Shown one piece after another: positions 1 through 10,381 of a stretch of 64,000 bases of DNA. Location of the stretch: assembly GCA_944320845.1 (NCBI GenBank), contig CALUJA010000001.1:62001-126000 (forward strand), written 5' to 3'. Within the stretch, counting starts at the first letter, position 1, and every line of letters begins with the position of its first letter. The translations under genes and the position numbers were made by a program. This stretch comes from an uncultured Phocaeicola sp. (GTDB lineage Bacteria > Bacteroidota > Bacteroidia > Bacteroidales > Bacteroidaceae). The notes below the pieces were generated by a model. The model saw nothing but the letters and a program-made list of their open reading frames with translations, had not been told where the DNA came from and searched no databases.

Positions 1-2823
1 TCTGTTGACAGAAGCATAGAAGTCTTTTTCCGGAAGCTCGGTCGTAAAGGTCAGTCCGTTTTGTTGGGCGGCCGGATTGAAACGGATATACGTGTCTTTT
101 ATCAGCTGTGAGATGTTGCATTCCATAAAGTCCAGCTGGAAACCTTGGGTCTCCGTCTTTCTGAAGTCGAGCAGTTGGTTAATCAGGTCGAGCAGTCGCA
201 GCGTATTCCGCTTCATTACCTCCAGATTGTCTTGAAGCAGTTTCTTGTCCGGCTCTTTTTCCTTCAGTATATTGTCGAGCGGGCCCTTGATTAGCGTAAG
301 CGGTGTGCGTATTTCATGGGCAATGTTGGTGAAGAAGTCTATTTTAGCCTGATAGATTTCCTTTTGTTTTTCCGATTCCAGCTTTTCCATCTGGCGTTTG
401 TGTCTTCTGACAATCCGTTTGTGAGAGTGGTAAAACATATATCCTGCCAGTCCGACAACAAGCAGAAAGTATAGCAGGTAGGCTTGCAAGGACTTCCAGA
501 AGGGTGGCATTATGTGTATTTGTATTTGGGTGGTGTCATCGCTCCATTCTCCTTTTCCATCGGCTACTTTGATGCAGAATGTATAGTCGCCTGGCTTGAG
601 GTTCGTGTAGGTAGCCAATGCGTTAGCCGAAGCATTGTACCATTCTTTGTCAAATCCTTCCAGTTTGTATTGCAGCCGATACTCCTTCAAAGTGGAATAG
701 CACAGCGTCGTAAAGCGGAGACTGAAAGAATTCTGATTGTGTTTTAAAGTAAGATTATCTGTATAAGTAATGCTCTTTCTTAAAGGAGAATCCTTTTCAT
801 TTGCCTTTACTTTCTTGTTGAAAAGCATGAAATCAGTGAATGCAATCGTGGGATGAACCGTATTTTCTGTAAGGTTTTCCGGCTTGAAGGCAATGAATCC
901 CTTTATGCAGCCGAAGTATATGGTGCCGTTCTTGTCTTTCAGACCGGAACTATAATTGAATTGGTTGGTAAGCAGACCGTTGTTTTCAAGGTATGTGACG
1001 AATGTTTGTGCATGGGGGTCAAAGCGTATCAATCCTTTGTTTGAGGTCATCCAAAGCATTCCTTCATCGTCTTCTATTATTTTATAGATTACATCGTTGG
1101 GCAGTCCCTTTGAGGAGTCATACGTTAGAAATTCTTCTTTTTCAGGATTGAAAAGGCAGAATCCCCTGCCCTGTGTGGCAAACCAAAGCCGCTGCTTGCT
1201 GTCTTCATAGATATTGGTGATTTTATTGCAGGGCAGAGCGTGGGGATTGTCAGGACTGGCCGTGTAATGTTTCCATTCCTTGTTTCGTGGATTGTATTTG
1301 AAGATGCCTGTATTTTCGGTGCCAAACCAGATGTTTCCCTTTTTGTCTTCCAGTATGCTGAAGATGAAGTTGCCGTCCAGTTCGTGAATCCGCCTGAAAC
1401 TGTCCGTATCGGAATGATAGATGTTCAGTCCGGCGGGAGTTCCTATATAGAGCGTTCCTGCGGATGTATGGTATATGGAGTAGACGCTGTTGCTGTTTAA
1501 TGAGTTTTCTGTATGCTGCATCAGATAGTTTCGCAGATGCCCGGTTTTCAAGTCAAGGCTGTAAAGTCCTTTTGTGTGCGTTCCTATCCAGAGTTTCTTC
1601 CCGTCTGTGCACAGCCCATGAATGTTGTAGTGCAGCCGGTGCGTGAGGAAAGGATGTGTTTGTCGGGTTTTCGGGTTGAAGATGTTCAGTCCGCCGTCTT
1701 CTGTCCCTATCCATATGTTTCCGCTGGCATCTTCCAGAAATTCTCTGACTACCTTGCCGCTCAGACTTTCCTGTCCGGTAATGGGATAATGCTTTTCGAA
1801 TTTGGAGTAATTGTTCTGATAATAATCTATTCCTCCAAAGTAACTTCCTATCCATATCCCGTTTTCCCGGTCTTTGTAAATGGAGTAGATGGCATTGTTG
1901 GAAATAGAATAAATGTCGTTTGGATTATGAACGATGTGCTTGCTCTTTCTCGTCTCCTTGTTGTATATGTAGATGCCCTGCTCGGTAGCAATCCATAAAT
2001 TTTTTTCATCGGCAGGATAAATGTTTCTCACGAAGACATTCTTTTCGTTTGGCAGTGCATTCGTGACTTTTCGTGTAAGGATGTTCAGGTGTTGCAGCCC
2101 TCCTTTGGCCGACCCCACATAGAGAGTGTTGTGGTTTTCCGGCAGTATCTTGAAGATGGGGTCGTCTGAAAAAATGTTTTCCCCCGTTTCTGTCAGAAAC
2201 TGCTTCAGCGATTTGAATGAGTCTTCCGTATAGAAAAGTCCCTTGTTAGTGTAGCCTATCCATATTGCATCCTGTTGGTCGATGCAGAATGAATTGATTT
2301 GACAGGAATCTGGAAGGGGATAATGCAGCAGAAGGTTCGTCTGATGGTTGTAGCAGAATATGCCCTGGCATTTTACGGCAATCCATACATTGTCTTTTGA
2401 GTCGGAGGAAATCTGGACGACAGGCTGCTCGATAATCGTTCCGTCTTGGCTTGTCTGCTTAAAGCGGGAGAATGTTTCCTTTTGAGGATTGTATAGATAA
2501 ATTCCGTTGTCGGTTCCTACCCATAACTTTCCGTCCTTGTTTTCATATAAGGCGTTGATGACATTGTTTCCCAATGAGGCGGTGTCGTTTCGGTTGTAGA
2601 TGAAATTGCGGAATTCAGAACCGTCATACCGGTTCAGTCCGTCCTTCGTGCCGAACCACATGAATCCTTTCCGGTCTTGAACAATGCAGAGCACCGAACT
2701 TTGCGACAGATTATCCTTCAGTCCCAAGTGGCGGAAATAAAATTTCTGCGAGTCCGCTTTCAGGATGAAGCTGTGGCAGCAAAGCGCGAAGAATATCAAA
2801 AAGAAATATCTGTGCATAATCAT
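1..2823 (-). CDS. Hybrid two-component system regulator, 5' part (runs off the left edge)
   Basis: This frame is open for 941 codons on the minus strand from ATG 2823 (ATG 2817 is also possible) and continues past base 1. After a short signal peptide there are many two-component propeller repeats, with motifs such as MWFGTKDGLNRYD, LWVGTDNGIYLYN and IWIGTEDGGLNIFN. A Y_Y_Y domain follows, then one membrane span at about residues 781-800 and a histidine kinase dimerisation domain with the H-box NIAHEIRTPLTLIKGPL (His836). The ATPase, receiver and AraC-type DNA-binding parts expected for this class would lie outside the window. Such proteins sense oligosaccharides in the periplasm and switch on the adjacent polysaccharide utilization locus. 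The divergent placement next to susC suggests control of the GH127 locus. The direct DNA-binding role is inferred, because that domain is not visible. Confidence 0.93.
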   Translation of the reverse strand, partial: MIMHRYFFLIFFALCCHSFILKADSQKFYFRHLGLKDNLSQSSVLCIVQDRKGFMWFGTKDGLNRYDGSEFRNFIYNRNDTASLGNNVINALYENKDGKLWVGTDNGIYLYNPQKETFSRFKQTSQDGTIIEQPVVQISSDSKDNVWIAVKCQGIFCYNHQTNLLLHYPLPDSCQINSFCIDQQDAIWIGYTNKGLFYTEDSFKSLKQFLTETGENIFSDDPIFKILPENHNTLYVGSAKGGLQHLNILTRKVTNALPNEKNVFVRNIYPADEKNLWIATEQGIYIYNKETRKSKHIVHNPNDIYSISNNAIYSIYKDRENGIWIGSYFGGIDYYQNNYSKFEKHYPITGQESLSGKVVREFLEDASGNIWIGTEDGGLNIFNPKTRQTHPFLTHRLHYNIHGLCTDGKKLWIGTHTKGLYSLDLKTGHLRNYLMQHTENSLNSNSVYSIYHTSAGTLYIGTPAGLNIYHSDTDSFRRIHELDGNFIFSILEDKKGNIWFGTENTGIFKYNPRNKEWKHYTASPDNPHALPCNKITNIYEDSKQRLWFATQGRGFCLFNPEKEEFLTYDSSKGLPNDVIYKIIEDDEGMLWMTSNKGLIRFDPHAQTFVTYLENNGLLTNQFNYSSGLKDKNGTIYFGCIKGFIAFKPENLTENTVHPTIAFTDFMLFNKKVKANEKDSPLRKSITYTDNLTLKHNQNSFSLRFTTLCYSTLKEYRLQYKLEGFDKEWYNASANALATYTNLKPGDYTFCIKVADGKGEWSDDTTQIQIHIMPPFWKSLQAYLLYFLLVVGLAGYMFYHSHKRIVRRHKRQMEKLESEKQKEIYQAKIDFFTNIAHEIRTPLTLIKGPLDNILKEKEPDKKLLQDNLEVMKRNTLRLLDLINQLLDFRKTETQGFQLDFMECNISQLIKDTYIRFNPAAQQNGLTFTTELPEKDFYASVNR

Positions 2824-3006
2824 GGAGATTTCATTCCATGCAAAAATAAGTTTTTAGAGACAACCTCCCAACATCGGATAAGATATTCTCCTATTTTGGC
2901 AGGATATTGCTATTTTATGATGTCCGCCTCCTCCACACAGCCTCACACATAAGAAAACTTTTCATTCTTTGCATAGATGTTTTCATAGAATGTCTTGGAT
3001 GTGGTT

Positions 3007-3014
3007 TACATTTG
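3007..3014 (+). promoter_or_regulatory. Putative -7 box of the susC promoter
   Basis: TACATTTG fits the Bacteroides TAnnTTTG box and lies 26 bases before the susC start at 3041. No clear TTTG-like -33 box lies 19-21 bases upstream, as is common for promoters that need an activator. The 217-base gap to the divergent regulator gene would hold its binding sites. Confidence 0.45.
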
Positions 3015-3040
3015 TGATGTTAATTATAATAAGTATCATT

Positions 3041-6000
3041 ATGAAAAACATGTGTGACAAAAAAACGTATTTACGTTTATTGCATCGACGGACAATGATG
3101 TTGATGTTTTGTTTGTTATGAACTGCATTCCAGACATATGCACAAAAAGTTATAAAAGGAACAGTCTGCGATGAGCGCAATGAGTATCTGATAGGTGCTT
3201 CAGTAATGATAAAAGGTTCTTCTCAAGGAGCTATTACTGATCTTGACGGAAAGTTCCAATTGGAATACAATGACGAAAATGATGTTTTGGTATTTTCTTA
3301 CATCGGATATCAGTCGCAGGAAATCAGGATTGGTAAGCAACATTTTATAAAAGTGAAACTGAAACCTTCTTCTATGGCCTTGGATGAAGTAGTGGTGGTA
3401 GGATACGGCCAGCAGAAGAAAAGTGAATTGACTGCGGCTATCTCTTCAGTAAAGCAGACAGACTTTATAAAAGGAAATGTAAGAGATGCTGCTCAACTGT
3501 TGAAAGGTAAGGTAGCCGGACTTACAATAGTAAACTCTACCGGTGATCCGACGGAAAACTCTTCCATTTTATTGCGTGGAACAAATTCATTGCAAGGAAG
3601 CAATTCTCCTTTGGTATTGATAGATGGTATTCCGGGAGACTTGCGTACGGTTTCTCCTGAGGATATAGCTCAAATTGATGTATTGAAAGACGGTTCTTCT
3701 GCTGCTATTTACGGAACCCGCGCTACTAATGGAGTCATTCTTATCACTACACGCAAAGCTGATTCTGACTTTTCCATAAATTATAACGGATATGTAGGAA
3801 CGGAAACGTTTGCAAAGACTGAAAAATTATTGAATGCAAGCGATTTTCGTGCTTTGATAAAGGATGGCACTATTTCTGCAACGGATTTTGGAGGAAATAC
3901 AGATTGGCTTGAAGCGGTTACCCGCACTCCAGTCAATCATGGGCATAATTTAAGTGTCAAAGGTGGTACGCCAAAAACAAATTATCTTTTGAATGTAAAT
4001 TATAAGAAGAATCAGGGTATTTTTAAAAAGTCAGACAATGAAGCATTGGTAGTGCGTTTGGCCGTAAATCATTCCATGTTCAACGATAAATTGCGTCTGA
4101 ACGTCAGCCTGAATTCAAATACACAAAACTTTACGACGACAGGGGATGGCACATCTTTTAATAGGAACATATACAGCGCTGCATTAGTAACAAATCCTAC
4201 TTTGCCTATATACAAAAAAGATGTTGATCCTGATGTTCTGGCATCGATGCCGGAGTATGACGGCCCTTGGGCTCAGCCTTCGGCTTTGGTTGCTATTGCA
4301 AATCCTTTGAGTACGATAGAGACAGCCAACGGAAAGCACCATAGACAACGCACGCGATTGAATGGTAATATCACATTTCAGCCGATAGAATCTCTTCGTT
4401 TTAACGCTTTGCTGTCTTGGGACAGATATAACGAAACAAGAGGATACAGTGAAAGTTTTGATAATTTCAATACTACAGTATCTCATGATGGCTTTGCTTC
4501 CAGAGGCACAAGGGAAACTACCGACCAGCTATTTGAATTTACGGCTCAGTACAGTGAAATATTTGATATTCATAATATATCTGTTTTGGCCGGATATGGT
4601 TATCAGAAAAATGTCTATGAAGATTATTGGATGCAGAACTGGAATTTTCCTACCGATCAATTCGACTGGAATAATATATCATTGGGAAGAGGAGACAGTG
4701 ATATACTTGGATCGAGAATCCCGGTCAGCAGTGACAAAAGTTCCGGCAATTTGATAAGCTTTTTTGGACGTGTCAATTATATTTTGGCAAATAAGTATCT
4801 GGCGACTGTCAGCATAAGACATGAAGCTGATTCCAAGTTCGTAGGTTCAAATCAAGTATGGGGAACTTTTCCTGCCGTCAGCTTGGCATGGAGAATCAAT
4901 GAGGAAAATTTCATGAAGTCTGTATCTTGGATTAATACCTTGAAGTTGCGCGCCGGTTATGGAGTGACTGGCATTGCCCCTTCATCCCCTTATCTGGCTA
5001 CTTATCGCTTGGGATATACCGGTAACAGTGATACTTTTTATTATAACGGAGAGTGGGTAAATAAGCTTACACCGCAGAGCAATCCGAATCCGGAGTTTAC
5101 ATGGGAAAAGAAAAAGGAGTTTAACGTAGGATTGGACTTTTCTATTTTGAAGGATCGTATTAGCGGAACGATTGATGCTTATTATCGTAAGACAGTTGAC
5201 CTGCTTTATAATTATCCGGTACCTGTTCCGCCCAATGTTTATAATACGACACTCGCCAATGTCGGTACTATCAGTAACAAGGGCATCGAAGTTATGATTA
5301 ACGGGATTGTATTTGACAAAAAAGATTTTGGATGGAATACTACTTTGACTTATTCTACGAACCGCAATAAGTTGGATAAGTTGAATAATAGCCAGTATCA
5401 GTTGGAAAACGATTATTTCTATGTGGGAGACGCTCAGCCGCCGATGTCAGGAGTTCCTACTCACCGTGTAAAAGTGGGCGAGCCTATCGGACAAATCTGG
5501 GGATGGAAGGTTTTGGATATTACGGACGAGGGAAAATGGATTTATGAAGACAGAAACGGAAATCCGGTAGAGTCGAAAGATATAACGACGGAAGATAGAA
5601 AAGTAATTGGCAATGGTCTTCCCAAGCATTATCTGGGGTGGAACAATGAATTTCGTTACAAGAATTTTGATTTGAGTGTGACGATGCGCGGGGCTTTCGG
5701 TTTCCAGAATATAAACTTTACTCGTCTGCATTATGAAAATCCTGTGGAAAAGTCTATGAATGTACTGAAGTCGACTTATGATAAAGTTTTTGGAAAGGCT
5801 GTATTGTCGGATACAAAACAGTTTAACAGCTATTATGTGGAAGACGGTGACTATTGGAAAATCGACAATATAGTATTGGGATATAATTTTAAGAAGGATT
5901 TCATAAAGGGAGTCAAGGGAATGCGCGTATATTTTTCTGTTCAAAACGCAGTAACGTTTACCGGTTATAAAGGTTTGGATCCGGAAGTCGGAGGTTCGTT

Positions 6001-6079
6001 GCTTACACCGGGTACGGATGACCGGAACAAATACCCGACAACCCGTTCTTATACGTTTGGCGTGAATTTGAGTTTTTAG
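3041..6079 (+). pseudogene. SusC/RagA-family TonB-dependent outer membrane transporter with an in-frame stop in the signal peptide
   Basis: Read from ATG 3041, the frame gives a SusC-type signal sequence (MKNMCDKKTYLRLL, then a hydrophobic MMLMFCLL). Codon 27 is TGA (3119-3121). The same frame then continues with TAFQTYAQKVIKGTVCDE to the stop at 6079, about 1012 residues if the stop is ignored. After the stop come a carboxypeptidase-regulatory-like N-terminal domain, the family signature DEVVVVGYG (near residue 115), a plug domain with DGIPGD and LKDGSSAAIYGTRATNGV, and a beta-barrel ending in aromatic residues. The next in-frame ATG is at 3206. A product starting there would lack the signal peptide and could not reach the outer membrane. 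The sequence around TGA suggests a Trp codon (TGG) changed to stop. An intact copy would import oligosaccharides together with SusD. It is either a recent pseudogene or a base-calling error. Confidence 0.88.
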
Positions 6080-6101
6080 TAACTGTTTAAAAAGAAAAAA
6101 G

Positions 6102-7766
6102 ATGAAAACAAAATATAAAATGATATATCCGGCTTTATGCTTGTTTTTATGCTTGTCATTTAATAGCTGTTTAGAACCGGATGACAGCGTTTATACGACA
6201 ATCGTTGCCGATAAGTATGACTATTCGGAGCAAGATATGGTTCGTCTGTTGGGAAACGCTTATACTCCTTGGCGTTCGGTAGTTGTAGGAATGATTAATG
6301 AAACGCAAACCATTTCTTCTGACGAGACACTGGTTCCTGTACATCCGTGGGGATGGAACGGTACAACAATCAATATGCATCTGCATACTTGGACTTCAGA
6401 GACTGGAGAAGCGATAAACCGTTGGGGAGAACTTTATACGGGCATCAACAATGCCAATCAAGTGATTTATCAGATAGAATCCGGCATGGTTCCTGTCAGT
6501 GAAGGAAAAGAAAATTACTTGGCAGAACTGAAAGCATTGCGGGCTTCCTATTATTATATGCTGTGTGATTATTATGGTAATGTCCCGTATCTGACACAGT
6601 TTAATGTGCCGGACGGTTTTTTGCCGGAACAGATTACCCGTAAGGCCTTGAATGATTCGATTATTAAGGAGGTGACAGAAGCATTGCCTTTGCTTCCCGA
6701 AAATGTGGACAAGTCTACTTACGGACGGTTCACCCAATGGGGTGCATACGCATTGTTGGCCAAAATGTATTTGAATGCGGAAGTTTATACCGGCACTCCT
6801 CAATGGGAGAAATGTATTGAAGCTTGTGACAAGATTATATCTTCGGGCAAATTTGATTTGGCCGATAGCCAAAAAGAAATTTTCTCGGCAGACAATGAAG
6901 ATTGTGTAGAGGCCATATTTGCCGTTCCCTTTGATCAGAGCTATGCAAGCGGGCTGAATATATTCAATTATGTATTGAACGGTCAGTTTTCCCAGGTATA
7001 TTCGACTACTACTTTCGGTGGTTGGGGCGGTTCTGCTGCGATACCACAGTTTATTGATACATTTGACGAGGACGACAGCCGTTTGAAAGATAATTATCTG
7101 CAAGGTCAGCAGACTTATCCTGACGGTTCTAACGTGATGTGTGAATTGGGATATTCGCTTGGTAAGCCGATGGATATTGTGAATGTAGTGCCCGGACTGG
7201 ATTGGGCGGAAGAGCCGCACGGTCTGCATCTGGCAAAATATGAATATGTGGCCGGAATGAATCCGGGAGCAATGAGCAATGATGTGTTTGTGTTCCGTTA
7301 TACAGATGTATTGATGATGAAGGCAGAGTGTTTGCTGAGAACCGGACATGCAGATGATGTCGCGAAAATTGTAACTCAGATACGGGAACGCGCATTTAAG
7401 TCAAATCCGGCAAAAGCTGAGGTTACGGGAGATGAATTGATGGAAGGGAGCTGCTATGATTATGGCTTGCGTGAAAGCTCTTATGTTGTTGACAATGGAG
7501 GTGAATCTCCGGTAGTATTGATACCGAATCCCCGGATAACTCATGAGGGAGGTGCGGATATTCAGTACGGACGCTTTCTTGATGAGTTGGGATGGGAGTT
7601 CAATCAGGAAGGACGCAGAAGGCAAGACATGATTCGCTTTGGTGTTTGGACAACAAAGTCATGGCTTTCACATGAAGCGACTAAAGATGCCAATAAAGAA
7701 TTATATCCCATACCGAGAACCGAGTTGGAGAAAAATGGAAAATTAAAACAGAATCCAGGATACTGA
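6102..7766 (+). CDS. SusD/RagB-family outer membrane nutrient-binding lipoprotein
   Basis: This 554-residue protein follows susC by 22 bases. It has a lipoprotein signal peptide with Cys23 (LSFNSC) followed by an acidic stretch (LEPDD), which fits export to the cell surface in Bacteroidetes. The N-terminal helical region carries the SusD hallmarks ALRASYYYMLCDYYGNVPY and WGAYALLAKMYLNAEVY. The C-terminal part has the typical VFRYTDVLMMKAECLLR and the end region RRRQDMIRFG, then YPIPRTELEKN. It should bind glycans over the SusC pore. The gene is intact although its partner susC is broken, so the lipoprotein may be made without a transporter if susC is really dead and transcription continues. 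Confidence 0.95.
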   Translation: MKTKYKMIYPALCLFLCLSFNSCLEPDDSVYTTIVADKYDYSEQDMVRLLGNAYTPWRSVVVGMINETQTISSDETLVPVHPWGWNGTTINMHLHTWTSETGEAINRWGELYTGINNANQVIYQIESGMVPVSEGKENYLAELKALRASYYYMLCDYYGNVPYLTQFNVPDGFLPEQITRKALNDSIIKEVTEALPLLPENVDKSTYGRFTQWGAYALLAKMYLNAEVYTGTPQWEKCIEACDKIISSGKFDLADSQKEIFSADNEDCVEAIFAVPFDQSYASGLNIFNYVLNGQFSQVYSTTTFGGWGGSAAIPQFIDTFDEDDSRLKDNYLQGQQTYPDGSNVMCELGYSLGKPMDIVNVVPGLDWAEEPHGLHLAKYEYVAGMNPGAMSNDVFVFRYTDVLMMKAECLLRTGHADDVAKIVTQIRERAFKSNPAKAEVTGDELMEGSCYDYGLRESSYVVDNGGESPVVLIPNPRITHEGGADIQYGRFLDELGWEFNQEGRRRQDMIRFGVWTTKSWLSHEATKDANKELYPIPRTELEKNGKLKQNPGY

Positions 7767-7795
7767 CGGAAGGAAAATCTGCCGTATGACAAGGC

Positions 7796-7825
7796 AAAGA
7801 GAAGATTTTCATGGGTCTTCTCTTT
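7796..7825 (+). other. Intercistronic hairpin after susD
   Basis: A perfect 10-base stem (AAAGAGAAGA with TCTTCTCTTT) encloses a 10-base loop between susD and the first GH127 gene. There is no long T tract, so it may be a stability or partial attenuation element rather than a full terminator. Confidence 0.5.
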
Positions 7826-7879
7826 ACCTGTCAGCAGAATGTGATTGGAATAGATATGTTGTTTATTAGAAATGAAAGT

Positions 7880-10273
7880 ATGAAACATTGGAAATCTTTA
7901 ATTATCGTTTTGACTTTATTTGTTGGAAACAATTTGTTCTTTGCTGCCGAGTCCGACCAGATACGTGTTGCGCCGCGTGTCCATGCTCCGTTATGGAGGT
8001 CTTTCTCTTTGTCGGATGTGGAGTTGACGGACAGTTATTTCAAGCGGGCTATGGATTTGAATAAGGAATACCTGCTTTCTTTGGAGGTTGACCGTTTGAT
8101 TCCGCATGTTCGCCGGGGCGTAGGTTTGCAGGGAAAGGGGAAAAACTATGGAGGATGGGAACAGGGAGGCGGATGTTCGTATGGACACTATATGTCTGCC
8201 TGTGCCATGATGTATGCTTCTACGGGGGAAAAGGCTTTTTTGGACAGGTTGAACTATCTGTTGGATGAGCTTAAGGAATGTCAGGAGCATACGCCCGACG
8301 GATGGTTCATCACGGGGAAGGCCGGACGCGACGGCTATCAAAAGCTGCTTCAGGGCGAGGTGATTCTGAACAAGCCCGATGAAACCAAGCAGCCATGGAA
8401 CTACAATAGCAACGGAAACTCATGGTATTGTGTGCATAAGGTTATGACAGGGCTGAGGGATGCCTATACCTATGCGGGGCTTCAGCAGGCAAAAGAAATT
8501 CTTTTGCCTATAGCCGATTTCATCGTGAATATAGTACTAAACAGCAACAAGGACTTGTTTCAAAGCACTTTGAGTGTTGAGCAGGGAGGCATGAGTGAAG
8601 TGTTTGCCGATCTTTATGCCATGACCGGAAACCGAAAATACCTTCAGACTTCGGAGCGTTTCAATCATATAAATGTCATTTATCCTACGGCAAACGGCGA
8701 GGATGTCTTGTTCGGCCGGCATGCGAACGACCAGATTCCGAAGTTTGTGGGAGCGGCAAAAGAATACGAATATTCTTCAAACGAGATATATCATAAGGCC
8801 GCCCGTAACTTTTGGGATATTGTCATCGGCGGTCATACGGTGGCTATCGGCGGAAACAGCTGTTATGAGCGTTTCGGACTGCCGGGCGAAGAGAGCAAGC
8901 GGCTGGATTTTTCTTCCGCAGAGACCTGCAATACCTATAATATGCTGAAGCTTTCCAGACAGCTGTTTATGATGGACGGGGACTATAAATATATGAACTA
9001 TTACGAACATGCGCTGTATAATCATATTCTGGCATCTCAAGACCCGGATATGCCGGGGTGTGTAACTTATTATACTTCGTTGATGCCTGGCTCCTTCAAG
9101 CAATACAGCACTCCGTATGACTCGTTCTGGTGTTGTGTGAGTACGGGGATGGAAAATCATTCCAAGTATGCAGAGTCTGTTTATTTTGAAGACGGGCAGG
9201 ATTTGCTGGTGAACTTGTACATTCCTTCCCGTCTGAACTGGGAAGAAAAAGGCTTGCGCCTGACGATGGATACTTGTTTTCCGGAGTCGGATACGGTGAC
9301 GGTCAAGGTGGATGAAAAGGGAAACTATGACGGGGCGCTGTTGTTCCGCTATCCTGACTGGGTGGACGGCGACGCTATACTGCGGGTAAACGGAAAGAAG
9401 GCCGAGGTGGAAGCCCGAAAGGGTGGCTGCATCCGTCTGCTTTCTCGCATACAGACGGGCGATGTCATTACGCTGGTATTGAAGCGCGGCCTGCATGTAG
9501 ACTATGCCGAAGACGAACCTCATTTCGGTTCGCTCATGTACGGGCCGATTCTTTTGGCGGGCGAGTTGGGTAAAGAAAACATGCCGGCAGACCGCGTGAG
9601 CGATAACCGGACTTGCCGGGATGTGGTGCCGGTGAAAGATATTCCGGCATTGGTCGGCTCTTTGTCCGACCTTGACAGTTGGGTAATCCCTTCAGACGGA
9701 GGCGGGATGCGGTTTGCCGTAAAGAATGGCGGCGGACAGCGTGATGTTTCCCTCATTCCTTATTTCCGGATGCACCGTCAGCGCCACACGGTTTACTGGA
9801 AGATTTATTCGCCGGATGAGTATGAGTACCGCTCCCGTTCGTTGACAGACTGCGTTGAGGCGGGCAACGAAAAGGATGAAGAAAGGCATAAGGTGTGCGG
9901 ATTGAATGATACTGTCTGTTGGCACGACTATTTCTGGGCGAAGAATACGCAGTATCGTGTGGCGGACAACGGATGGTTTGCCTATACCTTGCGCATCAAC
10001 CCCGACGAAACAAAGCCTTATAATCTGATTTGCCGCTTCTGGGGCGATGAATCGGACGCTCATCTGTTTGATATCTTGGTCGACGACCGTTATCTCTGTA
10101 CGGTCAATCTGAACCGGAAGCTTTATCTCACCTATGTGGATGACATCTATCCCATTCCGGCCGAATGGACCAAAGGGAAGGACAAGGTGAAGATAACTTT
10201 CCGCGCCAAGGAGGGAAAGAAGGCCGGAGGCTTGTATGAACTGAAAATTACCTCGGACACCGATTGTAGATAA
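7880..10273 (+). CDS. Glycoside hydrolase family 127 protein, copy 1 (putative beta-L-arabinofuranosidase type)
   Basis: The start at 7880 gives MKHWKSLIIVLTLFVG, a signal peptide ending near FFAAES. An earlier in-frame ATG at 7811 would put extra residues before it and overlaps the hairpin. The 797-residue protein has the GH127 (DUF1680) alpha/alpha barrel followed by beta domains. The zinc site known from the Bifidobacterium enzyme HypBA1 is matched by Glu348 and Cys350 in SAETCNTYNM and by Cys418-Cys419 in FWCCVSTGMEN. Family members remove terminal beta-L-arabinofuranose or, in some pectin-degrading enzymes, a related branched sugar. Periplasmic action is inferred from the signal peptide without a lipobox. 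The substrate cannot be read from the sequence. Confidence 0.9.
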   Translation: MKHWKSLIIVLTLFVGNNLFFAAESDQIRVAPRVHAPLWRSFSLSDVELTDSYFKRAMDLNKEYLLSLEVDRLIPHVRRGVGLQGKGKNYGGWEQGGGCSYGHYMSACAMMYASTGEKAFLDRLNYLLDELKECQEHTPDGWFITGKAGRDGYQKLLQGEVILNKPDETKQPWNYNSNGNSWYCVHKVMTGLRDAYTYAGLQQAKEILLPIADFIVNIVLNSNKDLFQSTLSVEQGGMSEVFADLYAMTGNRKYLQTSERFNHINVIYPTANGEDVLFGRHANDQIPKFVGAAKEYEYSSNEIYHKAARNFWDIVIGGHTVAIGGNSCYERFGLPGEESKRLDFSSAETCNTYNMLKLSRQLFMMDGDYKYMNYYEHALYNHILASQDPDMPGCVTYYTSLMPGSFKQYSTPYDSFWCCVSTGMENHSKYAESVYFEDGQDLLVNLYIPSRLNWEEKGLRLTMDTCFPESDTVTVKVDEKGNYDGALLFRYPDWVDGDAILRVNGKKAEVEARKGGCIRLLSRIQTGDVITLVLKRGLHVDYAEDEPHFGSLMYGPILLAGELGKENMPADRVSDNRTCRDVVPVKDIPALVGSLSDLDSWVIPSDGGGMRFAVKNGGGQRDVSLIPYFRMHRQRHTVYWKIYSPDEYEYRSRSLTDCVEAGNEKDEERHKVCGLNDTVCWHDYFWAKNTQYRVADNGWFAYTLRINPDETKPYNLICRFWGDESDAHLFDILVDDRYLCTVNLNRKLYLTYVDDIYPIPAEWTKGKDKVKITFRAKEGKKAGGLYELKITSDTDCR

Positions 10274-10288
10274 ACATGGAACAGTCCG

Positions 10289-10346
10289 TTTCCTGCCGTG
10301 AAAACTTGTTTTCCTGAAGGGAGAAATATTTTTTCACGGCAGGAAA
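10289..10346 (+). other. 16-base perfect inverted repeat between GH127 copies 1 and 2
   Basis: TTTCCTGCCGTGAAAA (10289-10304) is exactly complementary to TTTTCACGGCAGGAAA (10331-10346), with a 26-base loop. It sits inside the operon, 35 bases before the next start, so it may lower or stabilise expression of the downstream genes rather than end the transcript. Confidence 0.6.
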
Positions 10347-10381
10347 AACGGGAATCTGTCTTAAGCAAAAAAGTCTGGATT

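Noticed and set aside
3119-3121. Selenocysteine or programmed readthrough at the susC TGA
   Set aside because: There is no hairpin of the selenocysteine type directly after the codon, the site is in a signal peptide, and SusC proteins have no selenocysteine.
6396-7349. Open frame of 317 codons opposite susD
   Set aside because: It is a shadow of susD coding sequence with no family features.
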